From: Aptenodytes patagonicus
Taxonomy: Eukaryota; Chordata; Aves; Sphenisciformes; Spheniscidae
Assembly (NCBI RefSeq): GCF_965638725.1
Contig: NC_134952.1
Location: 66,059,424 to 66,123,423 of the forward strand
DNA length: 64,000 nucleotides
Direction: 5' to 3'
Both the position numbers and the translations under genes were made by a program. The notes beneath the pieces were generated by a model. It was given only the letters and a program-made list of their open reading frames with translations, searched no databases and had not been told where the DNA came from. Below, piece after piece: positions 37,237-49,865 of the stretch. Positions within the stretch are counted from its first letter, which is position 1. Every line of letters begins with the position of its first letter.

Positions 37237-37239
<3 letters not shown>

Positions 37240-39670
37240 CTTCCTTGAGGAGTACTTTGGCTTTTACATCAAAGAGCAGAAAAAGAACCAGATAATCACG
37301 TACAAGTAAAATCCCCCAAAAACCTTGCATCCCTGCTATTTGGGTAGGTCTGTAAACACTGTTCTCTTTTTGGTTGTTACTCTTTTCAGGATAAAGCAAG
37401 TTGGATCACAGAGATTATTCTTTCGATGATATGTATTTGCCTTTTATCTGCATTAGAAAATAAATGTGAATACTTAGCATCGTATCAGTAGTTACTTGTT
37501 TTCACTTATGTTGCATATGTTATGCACACTTCTCAGACAAAAATGCAGCCTTCTGTGGTGTCCGTAACACCTGGACACTTTGGTCTTGAGGCTGACTTCT
37601 CTGAAATGGGGTGGTTATGAATATAGGGTTGGATACTCATCTTCAATGATTTCATGCTTGGCACATCGAGGACAAATTGGTCAGAGCTTCCCCTAGAGGC
37701 TGTCAAATTCTGCAGTTATGTAGTAGGGCTGAATGCAGTGACTCCCATGTCATCCATATGTGTTGAGATTTGACAGTGCTGTGCACACAGACTGTCGTGT
37801 GAGGCATTCTGCTCCTATGAGAATGCTGATTCATGTATAGGTGGCTGTAAATGCCTTTGGCAAAAATGAATTTAAGCAGAGCTGAAGAATTACCCCCTCC
37901 CCTTGTTGATAATGCTTTTAATAAAAGTTTATCTTAACAGTTCATTCAAATAAATAAATGGTGTTGAACATGAGGAGTAAACCAAGAAAAAAACATGTTT
38001 GCTGTTCACCCATGAAACAATTAATTTTAATTCAAAGTTCTCAGTAGATCTGGTTCTATTGGCTGTACTCCCTGTTCCCTGTACAAGGCTATTGCACTCA
38101 AAAAATTGAAATGGCAATGTGCCATATACCACATATTAAAATTGCACTGTTATAAAAGCAAGGGAGAAAGTACTTTGCAGTGCTTTCACTTACCATTCAG
38201 TGCCAGCTGGCAGTATGGGATTGGAAAGGCTATTGGTTAGTCTTTTATATTTGGTCTTGGTTGCTGAGTAATAAATAATGGGTCTATCTTCCCTGGCACC
38301 TTTTATCCTAAGATCTTGAACTCTGTTTTAACTCTGCCTGTGGATGGGAAGGGTTTAATTAAATAAGTCCGTTGCAGGAGTTGTGAAGCAGGCTTTTATT
38401 ATACTGTTTCTTTACATGACTGTGCTGATACACACACAGGTGTTAATGCCAGTGAATCTGTGGAACGCTGTCTGTACCCCATTCTGTTAATTGAAATGCA
38501 AAGATAAAGCCTCACTTGCTCTAGAAATGCAGACCCCAGCCTATGTGAAGGGAGGGATTTTTTAAGTAGCTCAAATTCTTTAAAACAGATGCCTTCATGT
38601 TTTCATCACATTCGAGAACTGCCTATGCATCATCTGTCCATCGTAATTCTTCATGCTATTGAGCTGTAGGCTGTAATCATAATTGGGATTCTATTGTACT
38701 TATGCAAACATCAGTAAGTGATATTTCTTCTGTGAATGCCCAGTCTAAGACCACCATTAATTTAGGTCGGGAATTTAAAAACGTCTCCCTCTGCATTTAT
38801 TTGTTCAAATCTTGTCTTTATTTTAACTATTGCTTTTTGCTATGTTTTGGTATGGTTACTGAGTTTTGTTAACTCTCCCCCACCCTCTGTTTTTGTCTGA
38901 TTAATTTCTATAGCTATTTTTCCTCTTGTGTTTCTTCTTCTCTCACAGAAAGACAGCAAGTTTAAAATACTCTGCTGCATCTTTTAAGATGTGGTAGCAG
39001 TGAAGAGCAATTTTATTTTATAAAGCACAGATTTGCATAACACTTGATCAATGGTCTGCCTAAGGGCTTGAAGTGTTACTGCTGAATTCAGCGGGAGGCT
39101 TTTCATTACTTTCAGTGTGTTCCAGAGCAGACCCTAAGAGCCTGGTACAGAGAGCAGTGGGATATGAAGGCATGCATGGGCTCAAAGATCTTACATAGTG
39201 AGAAGCAAGAGGTATGTGGGAGTTCAAAGGTTATGACAGCAGTAGTTCAAAGTCCTCTAATTTATCTAGGTGACTTCAGAATGGTGATGCAGATTAATAC
39301 CAGCTTGCTTCTGACATTTACAGTTACCACTGAGGTATATGCACGTTTCCAGTTTGCAATTGTATCATGTATATTGATTTAAGTACCAAACACTGTTGAC
39401 TACGGTAGATCTAAGAGCTGTAATTGTGGTTTTCCTGATCTGCATGAGTGATAGGATTTTCCTGGCATGCCACCAGGGAAGATTGTGCTTGTTGAAAGGC
39501 AATATGGAAAAAACTACCTGATAGGGAGCACATGCATCTCTTTGTCCATTTTTCTACAAGCATAGACAAATGTGGAATAAACCTTTTTTGTAAGAGGCCA
39601 CTGGGCTGCCAGGCCATGTGCTTACAGTTCTGAGCTATGCAGTACTAGTATTTTCTGGCTTTTCTTTCAT

Positions 39671-39738
39671 GTGTAGTGTGTATGTGTGTATGTATGTATA
39701 TATGTACTTATTCGTATAATATGTGTGTGTATATATAG
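39671..39738. repeat. TG/TA-type microsatellite
   Basis: Interrupted TG, TATG and TA units over about 68 bases (gtgtgtatgtgtgtatgtat and onward), ending at atatatagg. A decayed dinucleotide repeat. Confidence 0.8.
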
Positions 39739-42700
39739 GTATGGAAAGAGAGCAGAGAAGTTTGAGAATTTGTGGTGAAACTGCACTATATTCTATGCTG
39801 CACTGGGATAAAAGGAGAAGGTCAGTGATGCGGGCCAGCTTAGACCCAAGGGAGAACTCCTTTTAATAGTGAATGTGGTGGTGTGTATAACATGTTATGT
39901 AGGAACAAAACCATCAGGGAATATCTTGGAGATCTTTCAGTGCCGCCAGGTGATTGTGGGCATCTAGCCCAAAGTTGATGTGCAGTCATAGGTGTTCTGG
40001 AATACTTGGGGAAAAATGGAAAGCTGAAGTAGTGTCTTCTTCCTTTCCTACAACTGGAAGCCAAATTTACCATATTCAGCCGTAAAGAAACTTCTTTCTG
40101 AACTGTGTAGGGATCAGGAAAGTTCTAAAGCATGTTTATAATAAGATCATTGGAATATAAATATGGCTTAATAATGATAGTCAATTCTTTGAAGTCCTAC
40201 TTAGGGATATCAATAATTTGAACCTGAAATAGGAATGATCATATCTTCAATCTACTTCACTGTAATCTTTGCTGACTTGAGCACTGTTTTTTTTTCCATG
40301 TTGAGACTTGTGCAATGTGGGGAAAAAGACTTGCTCATAAAGAGTAGCTAAAATAGATTTTGTAATAAATAGTAATGTTGCCTCTGTGTTTACCTGTCTG
40401 GAAAATGCATGCCTGCAAAGACTTTGAGAATAGAAAAATTAAATTCTAAATATGGGTTTCCATAGTTCTGTGGAAATTGATCATAAAACTTGTATGACAT
40501 GATTAAATAAAAATAGGGGGTTTTTGCTAGCTTTGTATATTCTTAGTGTCTATGTAAAAAGGGCTGCTATATATATGTATGTATATGTGATAAATAGATT
40601 ATATTGGAAAAATTAGCCATGTTTCTCCATGCATTTTCTGGGAAAGGTGGAAAAAAAAAGATTATTATTGCTTATTTTTGTTTAGGTCTAACTGTCTTTT
40701 CAAGAAGAGATACAATTACATAAAGAAGGTTTGGTGACTGCCCATCACTGTGGTGTCATCTTCTCTGTGAAGATGTAAAAATGGACCAACTAGTCCTGTG
40801 GTAAGTTATTACTGGCAAAATCAAACAAGAACAGTAAGCATTACTGAATAAAAACAGCATCTCTGGTTAGAGAAATGTTAAATGTCACAGAAAGTGACTT
40901 CTGGAATCTGGATTCTCAGCGTTTTCTTTTAGGCACTGAGATTTCAGTCTTGCTAGGTTTTGCACTTTTGTGGCCTGGAAAGGACTGGAGAGTTATACAA
41001 GGCTTTTGTTTACAAGGAATCTCTCAAGTCACCAGGATAACTACCCTAAAATGGCATTCATTCAGCTGATTGTGTCAGAACACAAGGGTAGAGAGAAGCA
41101 ACCTATTTTGATTGTAACATCCTCTTGTTGAAGAGCTCCTTAGCCGTACTTAATCTACCTTGAAGACTAAAAATCATCAAATAACCAAGAGCCACCCTTA
41201 CAGCACTACAGTCATGGTATCATGGATCTAATATTTGACTAATATGTTTGATAAATGATTCATCTTCAGCTGTTAGTTGAGCATAAAAACAAAACGGTTG
41301 TTTGAAATTCTGAGACTTGTCCGTGTCTTATCCCTCAGCAGGATGATCTCTGCTTCGCTGTTAGGAGCCGTTGTGACAGGGGCAAGCGTTCACGAGCTAT
41401 ATATTTTTTTTTTTTAATACATACAGCTGTAAAGTCTTATCATTTCCTTGTCTTGGCACCTGCAATTCTATGCCCTTCTGTACATATCTGATGAGATAAT
41501 CACCTACATCTCCAAGTGTAGGGATTGAGAAATGGGGTAGAGCTGTAACTAACTATTGCGAAGCTGAAAACATCTGTATCGGTTAAATTGGGCTCTTCAT
41601 GAATGCAGCTGTGACTACTTTGTTTAGAAAAGGCAGTGAGAGAGAAAGATGTGAAGGGTAGTGCCTGCCATCTTAGTGGCTTTGCAGTTTCAGCACAGGC
41701 CTGGGTTATTTTTGGTGCTCCAAAAACTGCTTCTGCTTGCTTAAACAGTTGTAGGAACAAACCCAAGAATCCTCTATTTCCCCTTTTGAGAAACTGCACA
41801 AGTGAGTTATTTCTCCTTCGATTTCTGTTTCTGACTTTTTGGATTTTGCATTCGCTTCTGCACAGTGAATCCAAGCCTGTCACTGCCTGGAAAATTGGTT
41901 ATGCCCTGAGCTATTATCTCAAAGTGCTATTACTTTTTCCAGCTGTGCTACAAAAATAAACAGCAGTCCTTCTCTGGCCATTCATAGAACAACCGTAGGC
42001 ACGCAGGGTTGTGAGTGGAAACCTGGACTGTCCATGTGCTGGACAGAGCAAGGAATTAAGATACCGTGCGGTGGCTAAGATAACTAGCTGGTTGTCATCC
42101 TTCATGCCTGCAGCTTTGGATAAGCTTTGCCTGAACGCCTGTTTCTCCCCAGACATTGTATGGGAAGCATTGGTACACAACTCCGAGATTTGTATTCCAT
42201 CCAGGGAACCACAGGCCTGAAAGACAGATGTGTCAATGTGCCCTTCCTAGGTATCTAGGTTTCTTACTGAACCCAATGATGTCAAAAGAAGATATATAGT
42301 AAAGTCTGTTTTTGGTGAAATGATCTGGGGCAGCTTTCAAGTGGCTATTTAAGGCAGATATTCTGTTGAGTACAGTCCTCAGTGAAGGTTTTGTTGCATA
42401 GCATTTTGTCCATCTGTTCTGTGATTTTTATTTTTTTTTTAATGATAGGAAAGAAGCTAAAATTACTTTGGAATTTGTTCCTATTCCTTGCTGCTTGTCT
42501 AAGGAGGAAAGTGAAGTGAAACTTCATGACTTTAGTAGGAGTTTCATGGATTGGCATGCTTTCTTTTCCAGTTAACATCTGAAGAGTTGTGTTTTTTCCT
42601 CATGTCTTCTTTCCCAATCCTTTCAGTGCCAATTGAAAACAAAAGTTTTATTTTAAATGTTTGCTGGGTAACCACAAAAATTAAAGGAATTGCTTGTATT

Positions 42701-43450
42701 TGGCAGCAATTTCCACATGTTGCTGCTGGCAGTAATGGTAACTCTTTCAACTTGCTTTTATTTTTCATGCTTTTTTAGGACAAAACCTTTGAACTTCTCC
42801 TCTCATTTCCAAGAGTGTTCTGTGTTAATGAGAGCATTTCCTCAGAAAGCTATGCAACCATGCAGATTATGAGATTATCTTTGAGATCTGTTAGTTTAAA
42901 AAGATGGACAAAAGATATTTCTATCTGAAAGAAAAAAAGCGGCACAGATGCAAAAGTGGAGCAGCTTTGAACTTTTTATAACAAATGTTAAGATTGTACC
43001 TATATAAACACTCAAAAGACAGCACAGCTTTTTCTGTGGTCCAGTTAATAAATATGCCTTCAATTTGAAATTCTTAAAATTGATTTTTATTTGAGAAAAG
43101 TGACTTTTAAAAAAGAAGATATTCAAGCACTCTAACTTCTGTTTGTGTAAACATGATTTATTAAATTTGTGCAGTGATCACTGAGGTCCGGGGTAGATAG
43201 CTTTGCTGCTGTTGTTTATGCCTTTGTTTCCTTTAAGAGGCTTTCTCACTAATTCTCATGAATTCTATTATTTGATAGGAATGTTGAGTACTTTGCAGGA
43301 AGTAATTTAAAAAAAGTGTTCCTTTCCTGTAAATCTTGCAATTTGAGAAAAAGGTGAATGTGGTATTCTTCATGTGAAGGTGGTACCTGTTCAGAAGTGA
43401 TTACATTAACAATTACTATATTACAGTATTTAAATTAATATTTTTAATAC

Positions 43451-43493
43451 ATATAGTGTCTTTCATCCCAAAGCCGCTTTACAAAATGTGTGC
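43451..43493. mobile_element. Possible ancient interspersed repeat 3' end
   Basis: The plus strand contains atatagtgtctttcatccc followed by aaagccgctttacaaa. A nearly identical phrase (atagcgcctttcatcc ... aaagcgctttacaaa) is one I associate with very old amniote interspersed repeats. The family assignment is from memory and not certain. No further homology can be traced by eye on either side. Confidence 0.3.
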
Positions 43494-46400
43494 ATCAGCT
43501 GTGATCAGCTTGATGGTTTAATGCTTTGGTGATATCTCTGGATGACATAGTGCATGCAAATGAAAGAGCTCCAAAAAGCTGTTTTGCTGTGCACCTTGTC
43601 TGCTGTGGGTATTTCTGGTTTACTTATCTAGATAACAGTTTCTGTATTAAATATGTTGTGTGCTATGTAGAATGTCAGGGAAAGCTCCTGTAATTATCTT
43701 GGGGAGAGGTCTCATTGTGTTATACACAAACGTAATCACTTGTGAGATGAAGACTTACACAGGACTTCAGTTCGCAAGTGCAAAGGAGTTTACTTTTATG
43801 TTTAGATTTCTCAGAGACAAAGATAACAGGGTGTGATGGAATAGCATAGAACCATCCCTTTTTTTATCCCCAGAACTGGAATGATGCTTCAGTGTATTGG
43901 TTGAGACTGACATGTATTGATTGGGGCACCTGGTGCTTTGTTTTGTGACGAAAAGCACTGTGCTTGAAAGGAATCCATGTCAAGATTTCACCTAGAATCT
44001 GTGATCAAAAGAAGAAACACAAGATGTTTCATGGGCATCTTCCAAGTCATAGGTGCATGTTGTAATCTTGCCTTATCTGTCAGTGATAGCAATGAAAGAT
44101 AAATTGGAGTGTGTCATAAATTGCAGCTTGACTTGGAGAGGACAGCAGGCAGCTGGCTAGTGTAGAGTTGATGTCCAAGGACGTTAGGGGCCTGATTCAG
44201 CTGCATAAACACAGATATCAGTGTGATATGAAATGCCACAGAGAATATTGTCTGTTATCTAGCTGCTGATTCAAGAGGGGCGTGGTTCTCCTGAATGTCC
44301 AGTGACATACTTCCCAAGTCTGTGTAGATTATCTTGGACTTCATAGGGTATCTCAAATAGCACCAGGTGCTTATGATGAGATGACCAAATTGTGCCTCAT
44401 AAGATGCTCGCAAGAAGTATGGCTCACCCAAGAGTGTTGTTTGGATAAATAGCGTACAATTTCCATCCTGTGTTTCTTTTGCTTGAGTCCAGAGCAAGTA
44501 AGACAAATCACTGAGGGGAGAATGTAAGAGATAGACCTGCCATGCCAGGTAGGTGTCAATAAGTAGTGTTCTCTGTTTTTTGTCCTGGATTTCAGCTCAA
44601 ATAAAGTAAACACAGGGTATTGTGGAAGCTTGCAGTGTCCCTCAACAAAAATCACTGTAGATAAATCAATCCCCATGGTATTTTAATTCTTGGGACTGAA
44701 ATATAGAGATCCAGCACTATTTTTCTCTCTAAAATGGACAGGTGCTAAACTGTGATTTAGAGCCTCTCATTCTCTCTTGAAGGCAGATCATAGAATCTTC
44801 TGCAGATCGTGACTTTGGTTTCAGCTTTTTCTTTCCATCAGTCAGTTATCTATTTTAGTAGTTATTAATCCTTAACTTTTGAACTTTCTTTTGACTTAAT
44901 AAGCAGAAATAACACTTTTTTCCTGAGGTACTTCACACACACCCTGATGAAAACATAGTATGATGCTGCAGTCCCTCTTCGGTGAAGTAATTAGACCAGT
45001 TATAAGAATAATCCTTGGAATTGGCCTCTGCAAACTATTCTCAGTCAACAGAAGTGGTTCTCTAAGCCTTTATTTCCATTCAGGCAGGTTATGGTCTTGA
45101 CTTTACTGTCAGCAGAGATAATGCAATAGTAAATTGATGCGTGCCATGTGCTTTTGGCATGACTTGCAGGACTTGTGTTTTTCTTCCTGAATTTTCTGGC
45201 TTTGCGTAGATTCATATTCCAATCATTGGCTGTAGATTTGTCCTAATTTACTAGATTATGCGAGTGTCTACATCATATACTTTTTTCCAGTATAGGTATT
45301 CACAGACACTGACCACACCATCTCTCAGTTTATTTTTTTCACTGAGGTAAACAGATTGGGATCCGTATGTTTCTCTAGCTTAGGCAGGATTTTCATGAGT
45401 GTGTCTTTTTTTGCTTTTTCTTCTTTTCTTCTTGCTGTTTCTATGACATCCTTTGCAATATGGCAGGATGAAATGAAAGAAGTATGCTGAGGCAGTGAAG
45501 AGGGGGAAGGGCTAGAAGTACAAACTGTCTAAATTAGTGGAATGAGAATGCATGGAGAACGGGATCTCTGTTGTATCTGAGCTATTACTTCAATTCTGAA
45601 ATTAAATTATGTTGGCTTGGAATTACACTCTTTTCACATTACCGTTCTGCACCTTTGGGGGATTTATGGACCTGTCAAGCTCGGCCAGTTTGCACATTGT
45701 CCTCACTTAGCTGTTGTTCCGTTCCGGAATCAATATTAAAATATGGTGCTTAAAAACGTTGCTCTGCCAGATGTGCATAATGCTGTATGATAGGAGCAGC
45801 TGAGTACATCATGGAAGTAATAACTCCAAGGGTCTTACTCTGTTTATCTTAGACTATATCTGCTGCTTGTCTTGGCAACCTCTACTTAAGTGTTACATAA
45901 AATTACAGTTGTGTCCGTTCTGCCTTGCAGTGCTCACTAATAGAGACCTTGGATTGTGTTTGCAGTTGTGGAAGGAAGAGGAAACATGTTTTTTCAGGTG
46001 CTTGCTACATTTCTCTGGCCCCATGCCAGCCAGTATGACATGAAGTGAGAGATGCAGCCTGAGCTGCTCCTGCTAAGACGAAACAGCCAAAGCTCCCTTT
46101 GGTAGTGGTGTATCGGATAGGAAGGTTCCATACTGATGCCAGTACGGTGTCACATGTAATATGCACTCTCCTGCCCCCACCCAGCACCTGAAAGCATTGC
46201 CACTGTTCCTGAGGCTTCAAGTGCGGAAAGCAGGTATGGTGAAGAGAATTTTTACGTACTTTGAGAACATGCATCCTATATATAGTGCACTGGGTAGCTG
46301 ATGTACCTATCTCGCTGTGTTTTGCTGTGAATGAATTTTCTACAAATCAAACGAAAATTTAGCTGTTCTACTTCATTTTAACTTGCAGGCAATGCTAGAG

Positions 46401-49400
46401 TTCTCAGTGCTAGTTTCTGTCTTTGAGCTGCAGTCTTTACAACTCCCTAGTTTAAGCGAAACCTTTTTGCCCTATTTCTTGGGTCAGGGCTGAGATAAAA
46501 CATTCAAAAATACTTTTTCATTATGTGATCATTCTGCTCCCAAAGCGGAACGAGCACACCTTTGAAATTATGTATTTGGAAGACATACCCGGGGGAACCA
46601 AATGCATGGAGACAGTCAACCCAATTGCATTAAAATAAATGGATCATGTACTGCTAGTTCTGACATTCTACAATCCCAGTCTTAGTTGGAACCATTTTGC
46701 TTCCTCATGGGAGCAGAGACTTGCTCATGTGCAAGAAATGTGGAATCAGGACTTAGTAAGTGCAAAGCATCACCTGGTGAGCTTGAGAAAAAGTGGATGA
46801 GTTGCCCAAGCTGTTATCCAAGAATTAAATTTAAGAAAAAAAACAACTCCCAAGCAAGTAATCTACTAACAAAGACTTTTGAAGAAAAGGCAATATATAG
46901 AAAGCTTCTGAAGTTACCCAGGAACCAGAGTTTTCAGTAGCAGAGGAGGTTTAGCTACTTGTCAGCAGGGTGCTGAAATCCATGTAGTTCACTAAATCTA
47001 GACGTTCATTCTTTTCCCACTTCAGTAAGTCTGTGCAACTTTGAATACAGCAGTGTTTAGCCAAGAGAATTATTTGGCCCAACTCTTCTAAATCCTACCT
47101 TAGGGAACATATTATTGCCATGGTAACATGGTCAAAGCTTTTACTGTTAGTAAAGCTCAAGATAGAAAACTATATACTTTCAAAATGTATATTTGGAGCA
47201 CAACTTATTGAAATCATCAATATTTATACAGCAGATAATATCTTCAGACAGACTGGACACCATCTGTCACAGTCTGATTTAATTTTATGGTTGTAGCAAA
47301 GTGAACTGACAGTGTAGAAATTTTCACAGGAGTCAGCTGTAAGTATGTCATGGTTTTCAGGTAAACCTGTGAAATGTTGTAAATGGTGGTTGTGTATTCA
47401 TGTTATGTAAATGGGGAAAGTACTCATTTGGGGGAGGAGTTGATTTCTGTTTGTTTGCATCCTGAAACAAGTTTAAATTCTGTTTAGTGCTCTATTGTAC
47501 TAGAATAATTTATAATTGAATCCTTGATACATGCCTTATGTATCTCTGCAGGGAAAATTGAGCATGAAATCATTCGCTCTAGAAGAATTATTGAGTACAG
47601 GAAATGGCAATTTTTAAAATTAAATAAGACTTGAGCAGTTTTTGTGTTTACCTTCAGATGGCTATTTAAAATTAGGATTGTTTTCTCTTCCATAGTAAGC
47701 ATTCAGTTTTATAGCACCTTTAGCATTTTATCTAATGTTTTATGTCATTAGGATAATAAAACACCTGTGATAAATTTTTCAAAATTATATTAGTGCATTT
47801 TAGGGTATATTCATTTGCTAGAGTATTACAGGACACACAGCCCTTGACAGTAGACAGACCAGTGAGGGTGAGGTTTCAAAAATGGCAGTAGTATTGTGTG
47901 CTGAAATCGTTTTCTTGATATGTGTGTCGTCGAATAAGTACTAAAATATTTTTCACTAGAGGCAGTAATTGAAGTTACAGATGAAATAGTTTCATGCACA
48001 GTAAGAAGGTCCTGTTTCTCCAACACTTGTATGCTTTAAGTTATTCATTAAGTTCATTCCCTTTGTTGAATTAAGTACTTAGCAGTCCAGTTTTTTACAT
48101 CTAATTCACTGCCTAATGAGGTATATGTGCATCCTTCTGTTTTGATATTTATGGGCTTTGGATCAGGACTTCCTTTTTCTAATTATGATGAGTGTAAAGA
48201 CTTGAACCCTTCTAATTTGTGTATTCATATGCATGCATGTACACACTTCTCCTGTGTTAGTGCCTGTCTTATTGCTGCTTAATGTAAATCTGCTAAGATT
48301 TGTTTTATCCTATATAAGATCTTGATTTAGAAATGTATGGGTAATGAATAGTGCTCTTGACTTGAAGAACCATTTTTTCAGAAACTACTCCTTTCCTCTA
48401 CCACATATAAACCATGTTTTAAATTTCTAAAATAATAAATTTCCATAAAATACCAGAGTAGTTGCCTGATTTTGCAGTTGTTTGATGTACAAGCAGGTGA
48501 TCAGTGTAACTCCTTAGGTCAGTTACTGTTAATCAGTCTGTCTTTTATGAATTCTTCTGATGCATCTATTGTATGATTCATTGTCTCCTTCACTTAAAAC
48601 CTTCCTTGTGAAAAAAATGAATCAAGTGAACTTGTCCAACAGCCATGCGCTGCCCTATGATATTCTTGCCTGTTCTCAGTTACCAGGCTCTGTCTCCAGT
48701 TACGCTTTATAATTATAGCAGCTCTGTATCAGTCAGGCCACATGATGTTACTGTTTAGATTGTGCTTTTCAGTGGCAGAGTTAACCAGAAAGCAGACATG
48801 ATGCCAGTCATAGTTTTTTCTCCACCTCAGTTTAGTTCTGTTACATTTGTCCATCTGTATAACAAAGTTAAAGAACTCTTGAGATTAAAATGTACTTTCC
48901 TTCATGGTATGACGGTGAAGAGGTAGGAGGAAGGAGGGTGAAAGAGGGGTGATAAGAGTATGTGCAGCTTCCTTAACTTTTCCAAGAGCCTCTCTTGGCC
49001 ATTAGTATTACATAATAATCATGTGGCAAATGTAATAGCTTTAAAGGCCTTTTGATGGAGATGAGCACAAAATCCAAGATAATTTGTTCTTTTGCCTGAG
49101 ATAAACTCCAGGTCAACCTTCATCAGTAATTATTCTTGAGAATGAGATTGAATAAAATCAATGAAGGCATTGCAAACTTTTGGATTTTATTAAAACTAGC
49201 TGAGAAGTTCAGTACAATGGAGGGCTGTACTGCAGACAAATGAGAGCTGCAAAAAAAAGGTTCGTATATTGAGTCCTCAAGCTAGAAAAATAACTTTGGA
49301 ACAAAGGAACTCTTGGATTTGATGTACAGTGGGCATATACCTGGGGAGCACAGCAATGGTGTAATGAGTCTGGGTTCCAGCATCCGTAGATAGCCTATCA

Positions 49401-49733
49401 CACCTGTCCCTGTTCCACTCGACAGTGCAACATTACATCAGACTGGAATCATAGAAAACTATGGCTGAAAGTGATATTGAGAAATCAGTTCTAGCTTTCA
49501 CACTGGGTTGGGTAGAAGAATTTGTTCAGAGATTGGTTTGTTGCTTTATACCTTAAAACATGAAGATGCTTGCTCACTAGGATTTTATTTTAGTGGCCTT
49601 AATTTAATGTGATCCATTTAGCCATTGAGAAGAATATAACCTCTGTAAAGCAGATAGAGCTGAACGGGGTGTGTAGCAGCTCCTAAACCATCACAGTTGG
49701 CAACCCAGTGCATTAAGCCATTGTCAATTTCAG

Positions 49734-49865
49734 ATTACTTTAATATGCTGGACTGTGAACATCAGGAGTTGCTACATTCAGCCATCCATGCAGCAGGCTC
49801 TGGGAGGAATGGCATAAACTGCTTGAACAATTCCAGTGTAGTCCTGGACCTCACGTGGATTAACA
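49734..49865 (+). other. Exon-like block with weak splice signals
   Basis: A 132-base block, preceded by attgtcaatttcag and followed by the good donor gtgagt (49866-49871). It is open in one frame throughout, and its length is divisible by three. The encoded piece includes DYFNMLDCEHQELLHSAI, which I do not recognise. The polypyrimidine tract is poor. The longer frame that contains it begins at TTG and runs past the donor, so coding status is unproven. It could be a noncoding-RNA exon or chance. Confidence 0.12.

Noticed and set aside
41500-41959. Overlapping frames of 127 codons (minus) and 107 codons (plus)
   Set aside because: They are open on both strands over the same bases with no recognisable protein, most likely low stop density by chance.
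49445-49488. Possible further CR1 3' end (aatcatagaa, then ctatggctgaaag)
   Set aside because: Only one octamer-like word and a loose match to the 3' UTR. It is too degenerate to support by eye.
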